Assembly (NCBI GenBank): GCA_019279435.1
Contig: JAAALK010000079.1
Span: 66,288,330 to 66,352,329 of the forward strand
Length of the DNA stretch: 64,000 bases
DNA from: Zizania palustris
Taxonomy: Eukaryota; Streptophyta; Magnoliopsida; Poales; Poaceae
Direction of reading: 5' to 3'
The stretch's first letter is position 1; each line of letters begins with the position of its first letter. The position numbers and the translations under genes were made by a program. The notes below the pieces were generated by a model that worked only from the letters and a program-made list of their open reading frames with translations, had not been told where the DNA came from and ran no database searches. Shown one piece after another: positions 1-10,172 of this stretch.

Positions 1-95
1 CGCCTATACATAGGGCTCGACCGCACCGCATCGCACCTGCAGCTCTCAAAGTCGCAAGTCACCTCTCGGTCGGAGTGTCGCCCCTTCTAGAAGCC

Positions 96-3000
96 ATGGC
101 CGCCGCCGCCCCCGCCGCTGCCCCCGCCCCCGCCGCGGCGCCCGCTCCGACCGTGCCCGCGCCGCAGGTGCCGCGGGGGCAGGTGGATCTGGTCGACTTC
201 ATCGACTGGAGCGGCGTCGAGTGCCTCAACCAGGACTCCTCCCACACCGTCGTTAACGCGCTCAAGCAGGTAGCCCAGCTGCTCCCCGGTACAAACCATG
301 GCTCGGTCAATCCCCCTTTGCGGCCCCGCCGATTTTGGGTGTTTTTGCGGGGGTTTTGGTAGGGGGAGGCTCGATTTTTCTAATTTAGAAAAGCTTTTCC
401 TAGGGATTCGTTACTTGGTACTCCGTAGATCATAGATGGTGTGTTGTGTCTGATCGATCGCCCGTTCTTAGCAAGGTTTCCCCTCTGGAATTTAATGGCG
501 ATCGCGTTTTCATAACTTGCTTGTTGCAGGGTTACAGGGACGACGAGGGGCTGTACCTGGCCAGCGATTCGGACGAGCAGCTCCTTATCTACATCCCCTT
601 CATGCAGGTGGTCAAGCTGCATTCCGCGCTCTTCAAGGGCCCTGAGGAAGAAGGTGAGATTTGCAAACCCTGTTTGGGCTTTATGCATGGATGCTAGAGT
701 TTCTGTGCAATTTGAATGATGGAAGTTACATACTCCCTCCATCCGGAATTACTTCTCCTTTTAGGGAAGGGTTAATGGCTGGCTTCTGTGCCACCGTTAT
801 TTCCCAACCGCCAAAAATATCATTACTATTCGTCTAATAGGCTATGCCATTACAATTTTCCAATCGATTCCCATATACCATTAGGCCCACCTGCAGGTGT
901 CTGATTTTTGGTATTGCCCATATTGCCCTTCTTCTTCCCTCAGCCATCCCTGTGAGCTCCGGTCGTCGCTGCATCCCCGTCCGCAACACCCACCGGCGGC
1001 ATCAACTCTCCCGGCGCTGGCCAAGTCCGTGAGCGAGGAGCTGCGCGCTGCTTTGGGCAGGAGCAGGGATGGAGCTTCAGGGACGGCGGTGCGCGTGAGG
1101 CGCTTCGGGGACAGGGCGAGGGTGGAGCAGGCGGCGGGGCTTTGGAGGCGGTGCGAGCGTCGACGAAGGGCCTTGGCCGGCAGCGGAGGCGTGGGGAGGG
1201 GCGCGGGGGCAGGCGACGGAGCCAAGCAGACCGGACAGAGCCGAAGGGGCGCGAGGCTAACGGCGGAGCCAAGCTGGTCGGCGGTGGAGGGCCTTGGTGC
1301 GGTCTGAGGGGGCGGGAGGAGGAAGATAAACAGTGCAAAAGGGTAATATGGGCATTTGCGAAAAAACCATCTCTGCAGGTGGCCCCAAATGGCGTTTTGG
1401 AGTGAATCTGAATTAATAATGGCATATCGGCTATTCACGAAATTTTGATGGTATTTTTGACGAAACGGAGAATAACGGTGGCACATAAGCCATTAACCCT
1501 TTAGGGAATTAGGTAGCTTATGTATATCTTACTTTCTTAATGCAATGATATGCAATTCTCCTGCATATTCTAAAAAAATCAGTGCCTTAGGGCATGCTCA
1601 GACGAGCGGCACCTTGCCATGTCGTCAAGACATCTGTATTAACTTACCAAGCAAGGCATCCATATTAACTTGCCTTGAAACATGCTACTTCTAGCTTATG
1701 GTTGGGAATAGATGGGTTGAATAAGAGTAATGACATTTATACCAGCTAGCTTTCGTGGCAAGGATTCTCTGTAGTAATAGGCCCACATGTCCACATGTCA
1801 GTGGGTGCTACAAGAGGCGGGCTCAGTGTTTAAAAAAACGTCCACCTAGGCCGCCTAGGCGTTTAGCACCAACCCTCCGCTTCGCTTTTGGCTTGTGCGA
1901 TGGATTTAGGCGGAATACTGCCTAGGCAGACCTGGGCGGTCTGGGTGGCACGTAAGCGGTGAAGGAGCAGCGTGGCCTGGGCTTGCCGATGTGCATTGAC
2001 GTTGCTTGGGTGCATCGAGGTGCAGTGATGTGGCTGGGCAGCGCCCAGCGCACATAACCTCCGCTGCCACCACCGCTGTCACTTGGGGTAGATCTCGCAT
2101 GGCGCGATGCATGGTGCAACGTGTGGCGCGGTGAGACCGAGCACGATATGGCTAGCGGCGAGGCACAGTCGCGCAGAAGAAGGGAGAGAGAAGAGGGGAA
2201 GAGGAGGTGGTGGTTGTTGTGTGAAGGAAGAGAAGGCTGGAGCTAGGTTAGTTAGGGTTTATGGATGGAATGGGCTAGTGGGGCTTAAATGAACTTTGGG
2301 CCAGAATTATGTGAATATTGAACTGAATTTTAAATATGCTATCTCAATATAATTTTGTCATTCATGTCAAATATTATTATATAAAAATGAATATGTATAT
2401 ATATGTATTTTCTGAAAAATAATAAAATATATGCTGCCTAGGCACAAACGCCTAGCCACCACCTAGGGCGAGCCTAGGTGGTCTAGGCGCTAGGTGGTGG
2501 ATCTCCGCCTGCTTACTGCCTAGCGCTTTTTGAAACATTGGGCGGGCCAAAATTATATCATGTATAGGGCTGATCCAACTATTCTTACCTAATCAATCAA
2601 AATCTCCAATTATTTTGATACAATTTCATAGAAATTTTCATAGTAATAACTAATAAGGAGCTAGGGCAAGCCCCACCTGCCAAACCCACCGCACCCGTCT
2701 CCGTCTTCTGGTGCTACTGCATCAGCAGTACTGCAGAGGATCCATGTCCTTTAATAAGATGCCATCTATTTAAGAACACAACCAACGTCCTAAAATGACA
2801 TCTAAAATTCTAAAAATGAACTGAGTGAGTACTTCTCTAATTTGGATGCGAGGACTTACAGGTGTCAGATCTAGTACTAGCTGTGTGAGGATCCTTATGA
2901 TAATATGGCTGGATGGTGAGTTTAGTTTTGTGTATTTGTTGTCATTGGTGATTCGGTGGGGTCTGAAGTGGACAAGTGGTAAATGTCAGAATTATCATTG

Positions 3001-4841
3001 CTGTGTAGCTTGCATAGAAAAACTGTTAGTTGTGGTGTTAGTGTTGCTGCACAACTTTGATTGTTCAGAGACTCGTGACAATGGTACTCACTTGTTCAAA
3101 TTCCATATAATTATTATGTTACATCTATGGCATGATGCATTAGTATTATTCAAATTATCCATGTCTAGTTACCCATTTCAGGGAGATTAGTTTTTTTCAA
3201 AGGTCGAACAAAGTTGCTGTTGAACTTAACTCAGAGTTGTTTCTATGATTCAGTACCAGTTTTGATCCTCCCATCAATTAGGACATCTGTAAGCACTAGC
3301 CCTGGTAAACTTAGGAGTTGTTATGTTTTAGCTGATAGTTTCGACAGCAACAATATATGGCCTGATGTTGGCACAATTTTTTATTGATTCAATTGCATGT
3401 AGCTTCTTGTCACCAACATATTTTTTTCTTTATGCTTCTTTATCCCTATCACTGGGCGAGCTAATTGCCTAATTGATTGATTTGATTTCTAAAGTTAGAA
3501 TCCCCTTTATTAAGTGCACTTCCATTATTTCTTTTCAATTGTATTGCATTCTCAATAGTTAAGCATTCTGTCATCACAGGTCCCAAAACAATTAAACTCT
3601 TCTCCAACAAAGAGCATATGGGTTTCAGGTATACTGACTGTCAACTCTGAAGTTAAAATCTCATTGAGATTTTTTACTTTTGAAAACACTTCACCATTCC
3701 TCTTTGGGTTGACAATCAATTGCTCTAATTAATGGCAGCAATGTCAATGATTATCCACCAAGTGACAGTCTTAACCTGTCTTCTGATCATTTAGTAGAGG
3801 TATGCTAATTCCCTCCCCAAAATCATTTAGTAGTTGTTTCTTTGACATTGGTGACTCCTGTTTTGGCCATCGTTCTACCTCAAAATGATCAGCCTGACCA
3901 TTCTTTTCTGCAGAATAAGCTTGTGCAGCTTAAGTATGTCAAGTTCCAGAATGTTCGCAGGTATGCATTTCTCTCTGACACACAGGAGTGTGCAGTGCAT
4001 GTGCAAGCTTGCCTGTTTTCTTGTAATGACCTTTTTTCCTCATTCCAGCCTAACTATATTTGTTGATGACAATCAAAGTGGAAGCGATGTCTCCAAAATT
4101 CAGAAGATCGCACTCTATGGAACAACGTAAGTTTTATTTTTACTTATTTTCTGACAGTACATGTATTGCTTTTTTGCTCAGACTTCTGAGAATTTGGTGG
4201 AAGGTATAATTAGTTAGTTTTGTTAGAGTGAAGAGAGTAAAAGATCTGGTACCCCTTGAAGTAAAAGTAATTAAGTTGTTTAGTGTTGGGCCATGTTACA
4301 CACCCAACGAATTTGGAGAGTGGAATGCTCCTGTCCACCTGGTGACAGATCAATTGTTAGCTGTTGATCTCCCTCATGACTTGATACCTTAGTTTGGTTT
4401 TTGTCCCTCCAGCTTAGTTACTAGAATAGTGAGAACCTGGGAGGACAGAAGTTTAAAGGCCAAAGGAGGTTTATAACTGTGCATGCATACAGGCTGGTTG
4501 TTATATTGCAGTAGTAATTAATTACCTTTTGCTGGGTAGATCCTCCATTTTTAGCAGCTGGCAGATTTAGGGAACAAAATTGATGGTGAAAGCACATAGT
4601 TACCAAATTACAACTGAATCTGGTAAATAAAATCCATTTTAACAAAAATCAAGCTTCAAATTTTGCATAATGTGTAGGCCAAAATTTCCTCCTCGTAATC
4701 ATTGCAGAATATCCCATCCAGTTTCTTGTATGATTGAAATCACCATTACTTGTGCTATGTCTGCTGAGAGATACTTGGGCTCTTTTTTGCAGCGTGGACA
4801 CAACAAATATGAAGGACCTGAAGAAGATAGAAGAGCATTGA
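96..4841 (+). CDS. PITH-domain protein (PITHD1-like), 7 exons
   Basis: Joined exons 96-269, 530-653, 3580-3628, 3739-3799, 3914-3960, 4049-4126 and 4793-4841 keep one frame across GT-AG sites and give 193 residues ending in TGA. The N-terminus is Ala/Pro-rich. The PITH domain fills about residues 20-185 (LVDFIDWSGVECLNQ near its start, DEGLYLASDSDEQLLIYIPF in exon 2, GPKTIKLFSNKEHMGF in exon 3, LTIFVDDNQSGSD in exon 6). PITH proteins are small soluble beta-sandwich proteins related to the C-terminal half of thioredoxin-like protein 1, a proteasome-associated factor; here the thioredoxin half is absent, as in PITHD1. The length fits plant PITH proteins. The ATG at 96 follows a short leader. 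Intron 2 (654-3579) is unusually long because it contains a MULE and a hAT element. The biochemical role is not deducible from sequence. Confidence 0.93.
760..1508. mobile_element. Pack-MULE-like nonautonomous Mutator element with 9-bp TSD
   Basis: Element 769-1499 is flanked by perfect 9-bp duplications TTTAGGGAA at 760-768 and 1500-1508. Its ends are inverted repeats: GGGTTAATGGCT... on the left and ...AGCCATTAACCC on the right, with similarity continuing for roughly 150 bp inward (shared GTGCCACCGTTATT, GGCCCACCTGCAG-like and GCCCATATT blocks). Long TIRs with a 9-bp TSD define Mutator-like elements. The interior, about 940-1340, is strongly GC-rich, unlike the TIRs, as expected of a captured host gene fragment. 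I do not recognise the donor. It lies within intron 2 of the PITH gene. No transposase is present. Confidence 0.85.
1816..2548. mobile_element. Nonautonomous hAT-type element, CCTAGGCG-rich
   Basis: Element 1824-2540 begins CAGTGTTTAAAAAAACG and ends CTTTTTGAAACATTG, imperfect inverted repeats with CA...TG ends. It is bounded by 8-bp near-duplications GGCGGGCT (1816-1823) and GGCGGGCC (2541-2548). The 8-bp duplication and terminal CA/TG suit the hAT superfamily. Subterminal regions are filled with CCTAGGCG-like motifs in both orientations. No transposase reading frame is visible. It sits in intron 2 of the PITH gene. A second family member starts at 63678. Confidence 0.7.
2549..3579. other. 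Remainder of PITH intron 2, nothing recognised
   Basis: AT-rich intron sequence ending in a TCATCACAG splice acceptor. I see no repeat ends, RNA gene or convincing reading frame. Confidence 0.5.
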
Positions 4842-5149
4842 GAACCATACAAAGTTTGATGTTTAACTGTTGAATTTCTAGTTGATGTTGGCAACTTTGA
4901 GCCCCCCATTTTATATACTTGCGGGATTTGAGAGGTGCAGGATCCGGTGGAGATGCCAATACATCTGCGTCTTGGCCTCCTTGAGTTTCTATTGCATATG
5001 GCTTTATGTGACAAATGAAACTATATTTACTCTCAAGAAATTCATGTTTTGAGCTGTGGTGGAACTCTGCTGTTGATCGATCGGTCTGCCTCGACGTGTG
5101 TTTAGCACAGTAACTGCCGCATATTTAGCTGGTGTCCTTTTGCCCGTCT
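4842..5149 (+). other. PITH gene 3' UTR and intergenic gap
   Basis: Non-coding sequence after the TGA at 4839-4841. It probably holds the 3' UTR of the PITH gene to about 5040 and then the short gap before the antisense LIFEGUARD remnant. No clear polyadenylation signal was assigned. Confidence 0.4.
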
Positions 5150-6023
5150 GGTTAACCGAAGTCGTAGCCTCTCTTGGGCGCCAGGAACGTACGTGTAGCA
5201 GGTCAGTCCGACCACCACCACAAACGTGACCGACGCCGCCTCAAGTATCACCATCCCTGATCACACATATCTCACAGGATTCCTTCAGATGGCATGAACA
5301 ATCTCCATCTCGTCATCTTTAGGGACCTTAATTATTTAAGCAGTGACAGTGACCGAGCATGTCTTAGAATTTCAAACTCTTCTAAAGAGTCAGTCTCATA
5401 ATATAAAACTCAGCAGCAATAAAATCTGAAAATGAACTATAACTGAGGAGATGAGAAATACTAGCCTTTCTACGTTAGCTATAATAAGCTAAAGCAACTG
5501 TGCTTATATAAATCCGCCAAAATTCCGGTGTGCACAGGGAACAGGATTTGTGACCTTTCTTGGTGAAGAGGAAGAGGAACAAGAAGTTGATGGGATGCCG
5601 ATTCCGGAGGTCGATCATCGGTACCATGACTGAGTCCATCATTCAGATGAAACGATAGTTATGTAAGCATTAGATTAATCGGTCGATGCTTGCATTGATG
5701 ATGGTGAAAGGGATAGATCATCAGGCGGAGCAATGCGTACTGATAGATGATGGGGCAGATGATGATGGCGACGATGGCGCCTATGGCGGCCGTGGAGCGG
5801 GAGAGGAAGAAGGTCTTGATGGGCTCGGCCGGTGAGGTTCACCGCCGCGGCCACGGCGACGGTCACCATCAGCTGCATCGCCACGAACACGTACATACAC
5901 CTTGCGGATGAAGGCCCACCGGAGCTCTCGATCATGTACGCTGTACGGGCACAGCCCTCCGCTGCCGCCATAAGCCTCCGGCGGGTAGCACGCCTCCACG
6001 TCGCACTTGCCGTTCTTGCCCAT
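5150..6023 (-). pseudogene. Broken LIFEGUARD / BI-1-like (TMBIM) gene remnant
   Basis: Reading the minus strand from ATG at 6023 gives a plant LIFEGUARD-type N-terminus (DVEACYPPEAYGG, then RELRWAFIRKVY). The homology then jumps to a second frame (VFVAMQLMVTVAVAAAVNLT, first membrane segment) and a third (EPIKTFFLSRSTAAIGAIVA). Further pieces lie at about 5560-5640 (RNRHPINFLFLFLFT) and 5150-5275 (VTFVVVVGLTCYTY, then KRGYDF). At least two frameshifts lie inside what should be the first exon. The C-terminal pore region ending the family is not found. Intact members are seven-helix ER/Golgi membrane proteins of the Bax inhibitor-1 superfamily that modulate cell death and calcium. This copy cannot make one. 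Confidence 0.85.
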
Positions 6024-6214
6024 ACCTGCTGCCGCTAGCTACCAGCTACCAGCGCTAGCTCCTCGATCTCGGTTGATCCCCTCGCCGGCCGAGTAGGAGA
6101 CGACGACGTGCTACGCGCGTCCTGCCGCCGATTGATCGGTTGGTCGATGGCATGCGTTTGGTGAGAAGCGCGAGGTCTTGGGAAGTTGGGAATCTATCAG
6201 TCGGAGTCATCATT

Positions 6215-6378
6215 TATCAAGGCCAAATTTTCTATGCAATTATAATTTTTATAGTTTTGAAATATGTTATCGGTGTGTCACTGACATATGAGACCTACCA
6301 CAGTCACTGACAGTGACATTTTTCAAATTACAGAAAATTGTAATGACACGTTTCAAAATTTCCCCATTATTATCAAAC
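6215..6378. repeat. Small MITE-like repeat, copy 1
   Basis: About 160 bp around a conserved core ACAGTCACTGACAGTGACAT. An inverted, diverged copy lies at about 27985-28140, matching in the flanking ATTATAATTTTT and GTCACTGAC/GTGACAC blocks. Repeated occurrence and the partly palindromic core suggest a MITE; clean ends and TSD were not resolved. The splice-acceptor-like TTACAG just before 6334 belongs to this repeat. Confidence 0.5.
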
Positions 6379-7430
6379 GGGGTACTGGGATACGTAGATC
6401 TGATGAATGAACTTGAGCAGGGTGGTGTGAATCCCCCTTCAGATTATTATGTCACTCCTATGGACGTACTTAGATGTCCTAAAATCCGTACTGTTTACAA
6501 TAAGCAGACATCTATTCATGAGAATGTCGCCATACTGAAGCTAGCTGCTACGGCAACAGGTAAGTTATCGCCATACTGATTTGAGTTTGCTACGTACTGT
6601 TAAATCAAATCAATGTAGAGCTCAACGAATTCCTGCAATATTTGTAACAAAATGACCTACTTTCAGCCCAGCCTACCAGTGATTTTTACTCTTTGTTATT
6701 TGGTGAAATATTGGGCAGGGCACCCGACTGTTCTCATCTTAGGGTGCGTTTGGTTCTGCTGTGAGCTGTGAAAAAGCTGCTGTGAGTTGCCTGCTGTGAA
6801 AAAGCTGCTGTGAGCTGCCTGCTGTGAAAAAGCTAAAAGTCGTTTGGTTGAAGCTGCTGTGAAAAAACTACTGTGAGCTGACTGTTTTTTATAACTTACG
6901 TAATTGTCATCATTATAATATTCTATACATATATATAAATAGGAAACACTGAACATTGATGCAACTGAATAACTAAAAAATATATTAGATAAATAAAAAA
7001 GTGCATAGTTTATTTTATAAAGTAACCGACAACCACATATTATCTCATGAAATTGTGCAAATCAATACAAACCATAATAATGTTAAATCAATTAAGACAC
7101 CTTGAATTCATACTTTTAATCTGAACTAAAAATCAGAAAAGCAGAAAAGCAGGGTCCAGGCTGCTTCCAAATTTGTACTAGAAAAAAGCTGCTTTTTCAC
7201 AGCAGATGCAGTTTTGGTAAACCCATTTGGTTCAGCTTCTGCTTTTTCACAGCAGAAGCAGATTTGAAAAGCAGAACCAAACGCACCCTTAGTAGCGCTA
7301 CAGGCAAGTCCGGCAAAGAGCAGTGTCAACGTTGAGTCTCGTTTCAGCCAAGAAGACTTTCGTAACAGTACCTGCTACTTCCATAACAGACTTGATTATC
7401 TCTCTGAAGAACTTGGCATGTAACAAGTAA
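6379..7430 (+). pseudogene. Unidentified exon-like sequence with Tourist insertion
   Basis: An open stretch to 6561 (DLMNELEQGGVNPPSDYYVT, then DVLRCPKIRTVYNKQ) ends at a good donor (ACAG|GTAAGT). In-frame sequence resumes after an acceptor at about 6666 (QPTSDFYSLLF). A final segment from about 7349 reads KKTFVTVPATSITDLIISLK and stops at TAA near 7428. Joining TTATTTG|GTGAAA to the acceptor TTTCAG before 7349 keeps the frame, and would put the MITE at 6742-7288 inside an intron; alternatively the MITE splits an exon. I do not recognise the family, and no start codon or upstream exon was found because the 5' side is a MITE. It may be a gene fragment, a captured piece, or a decayed gene. Confidence 0.4.
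6739..7291. mobile_element. Tourist-like (PIF/Harbinger) MITE, copy 1
   Basis: Element 6742-7288 with TIRs GGGTGCGTTTGGTTCTGC / GCAGAACCAAACGCACCC and TTA duplications at 6739-6741 and 7289-7291. Subterminal GCTGTGAAAAAGC repeats and an AT-rich middle. The same family, in opposite orientation, sits at 53610-54171. No transposase. Confidence 0.88.
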
Positions 7431-8950
7431 TTTCTGTTTATAGTCTTTTTGACTATTGTCATTTGTGGTGTGTTTAACTGGGATGTTTGTCTTCAGTGCG
7501 TCAAATGAAGTTGGTATTTGATACTTGTGTATGGTGGTGATTTCTCATGCTTGGCTAAATGGTGACCTGATCATATCATTTTGGATCATGTGGTGCTAAC
7601 TACTGGACTGTGCATACTCTTATGTCAGCTCCTACTGGACTGCGCATGATGCAATTCAAGACCCAAGTCTTATTTAAGTAGATGAGTTTCATATTGCATT
7701 GATTTTATTTCAATGTCTTCTCTTAGCAGCTGGACATGACGATGGTACTACACATAACACATTGTGATCATACTGATTCTTCAAGTTAAATCTTTTTATG
7801 AATATTTCTAGTGCACAACAAGAATCTATCAACTTGAGAGGGATATATGTCTGTTGTTTCATGATACATCATTAACAGTTATGAATCAATGAATTTAACT
7901 ATATTACATATATAATACAAACACACACAACTGAAAAAACCGATGAACGACTTCCAAAAAACGAAATATCTCATATTGTTTATCAACAAACCATATAAAA
8001 TCATGTAAAAATTTTCCAAGGATCGAAGCAGCTAGCTAGCTAGCTAGCTAGGCGTGTCAAACTGGATCACTGACATGCTAAGCATGCAGATGCAGCTCAC
8101 GAGCTAAGCTAATGCGTCCAAGTAGCATACAATACTGATTTGCTGAGCCAGCTAGTGACCTGACACTGCCTGCATGCATCAAGCTCTCAGACCCGATAGC
8201 GTCCCAAGGCCCAAGCGATGCTGACTTTTGGAGCATTTTAATGCCGTTAATTCGATCGTTATGAATGCGCCATCTTTTGCTCGAGAGCAAATCTACCATC
8301 CAGTTAATCCGCAGTGTATATATGGTCTGGCTTGACGCTCTGATTTCTGAACATTTTGGTCCAATATAGCGTGAATAGCGTGGGCTCTTTGCAGTGGGCA
8401 CTGATGGATCATCAGATCTGCATGGGGAGTGTTAACCTAATCAATGTGCTCGTACCACGGTTGCAACAACTGCTTCCAAGTAGCTTTTGAGACGTGCAAT
8501 CTCGCATGCATGTTCTCGTTGTCCATGCGACGTCTCATGTTGACAAAACTTCCGCGAGAATATAATAGAGGGAGAGATGCATCAGTCTACACTGTTCATA
8601 CCGAAGCAAAAAATATGAAATTGATTCACATGTTAGTACTTCACATTCTGAATGGTTTGTTGTAATTCATTTTAACATGTAACAAGTCACACATTCGGAA
8701 CCAAATGCAGCTAGCTATTTCGGGAAGAACTGGTGAACCAGAAAGAGTTCGTCAAACAAAATTGCCCTACATTTTAACTACGATCACAACGGAGCTAAAT
8801 ACAATTAAGGCCGAGAAAAAGGTGCCATGCACCGGCAGTACTATTCGGAATGGCATCTTATTTGCGATAATCTGACGATAAAATCGGCAACATAATTAAA
8901 CACCATCTCTAAAATATAACAAGACAATTCATTTCAGCCATACAATATCC
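7431..8950. other. Intergenic, no gene recognised
   Basis: Moderately AT-rich DNA between the exon-like sequence and the MIR167 unit. It contains an (AGCT)n run at 8031-8051. Short open frames here have no family resemblance. Confidence 0.5.
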
Positions 8951-10135
8951 TCTAAAACAAAACTGAGTTGTCCAAATGAAGGTTGGATCTTACATAAAGC
9001 ATCAACATAAAAGGTACAACAGATAAACTACCAGCTTATTACACTGACCATGTAGCACATTAACCGGGCAGACGAACCATTTAGGATCGCATTCTATACA
9101 TCTTTCTCCATTAAACCAACAGTAACCTTAGATCAAGTAATATCATTGTGATGCAGACAAATACTTTGAAAATGCAGGTCTGGTGAGCAAACGAGTGCCC
9201 AACAGCTCACTGGCGATGGGATCTTATAAATGAAAACCACACAGTAGCTCTTACAGATGTGGAAGGTACAAGCTATCACACGTATAAGAGACATCATCAG
9301 TGAAAAGGAAGCAACTTGGAATCAAGCATGACCATCGTGTGCAATCTTTGCATGTTGCCGTCGCCATGGATGAGATGCTGTTGAGTCTTGAATGCTCCTA
9401 GTAATTTGTAACAACAAGTTAGATGAAGCCATGGTATGGTAAGGCCCAAACAGCTACCTAGATATTCGGCCACTAAATTTTACATGATGAAATAATAGTT
9501 GATTAGGATACATACCGTGCTGCAAAACCAGTCCATTCCACATGAACCATGCATACTAAAAACATAACCAAAGATAGTAGAAATCAGGGGCAAAAGTTTG
9601 GTATTACCTGCCTTTCAAATGTCTGAGCAGACAAACTGCAGAATCACCACAAATATACGTGCCCAGCGATAGGAAGAAGTGAGGCTGCCGGAGCATGACC
9701 TAGCAAGGCATGACCACAAGACTGGAGAGAGCTCAAATCCATCAGTGTATGAACACTGGTTGATCAGTCAGAGCTAGATCATGCTGGCAGCTTCACTCGT
9801 TCCATTGGGCACGGCCGACTCTCAAAAAGTCCCAACAAGTGTAACATAAAATACTACCAGGGAGCACGACGAGATGGAAATAATGGTGGATTCATCCATG
9901 GAATTAGCATTCCAGGACAAAACAAACCAAAGGAAAAGCGTGTCCACAAGAAAGATCAGCTAACTACATTTCACAAAGAAGTGAAAGAACTTCCATCTGA
10001 AGAAGCTAACAAAAGAAGCAAACCATCGATTGGCATAGCATGTCAAGAACGGAGAATGATTGGGGAGAAGCTAGGAGCAGGAGATTGTGAAGAAGAAGGT
10101 GCTAGCTTTCTACAACAAACTACATCTATATCTAC
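8951..10135 (-). ncRNA. Probable MIR167 primary transcript region
   Basis: Region from the inferred start (below the TATA box at 10165) past the hairpin. No credible protein frame lies here, and plant pri-miRNAs are commonly 0.5-2 kb and sometimes spliced. Both the start and the 3' end are guesses. Confidence 0.35.
9670..9805 (-). ncRNA. MIR167: MIR167 precursor hairpin
   Basis: The minus strand contains the exact 21-nt plant miR167 TGAAGCTGCCAGCATGATCTA (9795 to 9775). About 75 nt downstream lies a nearly complementary arm whose star strand is GGTCATGCTCCGGCAGCCT plus CACT (9700 to 9678). The two arms pair with a few mismatches around a loop, the typical MIR167 foldback with the mature strand on the 5' arm. 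The form ending in CUA corresponds to the rice miR167a-c group; the star resembles the c member as I remember it. miR167 directs cleavage of ARF6/ARF8-class auxin response factor mRNAs. This annotation is independent of any protein-coding frame here. Confidence 0.95.
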
Positions 10136-10164
10136 TCGTAGTGCAAAGAGGAGAAGCAGGCAAG

Positions 10165-10172
10165 ATTTATAG
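10165..10172 (-). promoter_or_regulatory. Candidate TATA box of the MIR167 primary transcript
   Basis: On the minus strand a CCCCTCTATAAATC context gives CTATAAAT at 10172-10165, about 375 bp upstream of the mature miR167. A start site near 10135 would be expected. MicroRNA genes use Pol II promoters with strong TATA boxes. Position and motif only. Confidence 0.55.

Noticed and set aside
881..1486. Long open frames on both strands in the GC-rich block
   Set aside because: They lie within the MULE interior and TIRs; several frames are open at once because of GC bias, and no domain is recognisable.
7333..7348. A GT...AG interval of about 16 bp that could join exon-like pieces
   Set aside because: Far below the workable size of a plant intron; a longer intron starting near 6702 is more plausible.
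8078..8401. 107-codon open frame on the minus strand
   Set aside because: No family resemblance and no promoter or splice context; likely chance.
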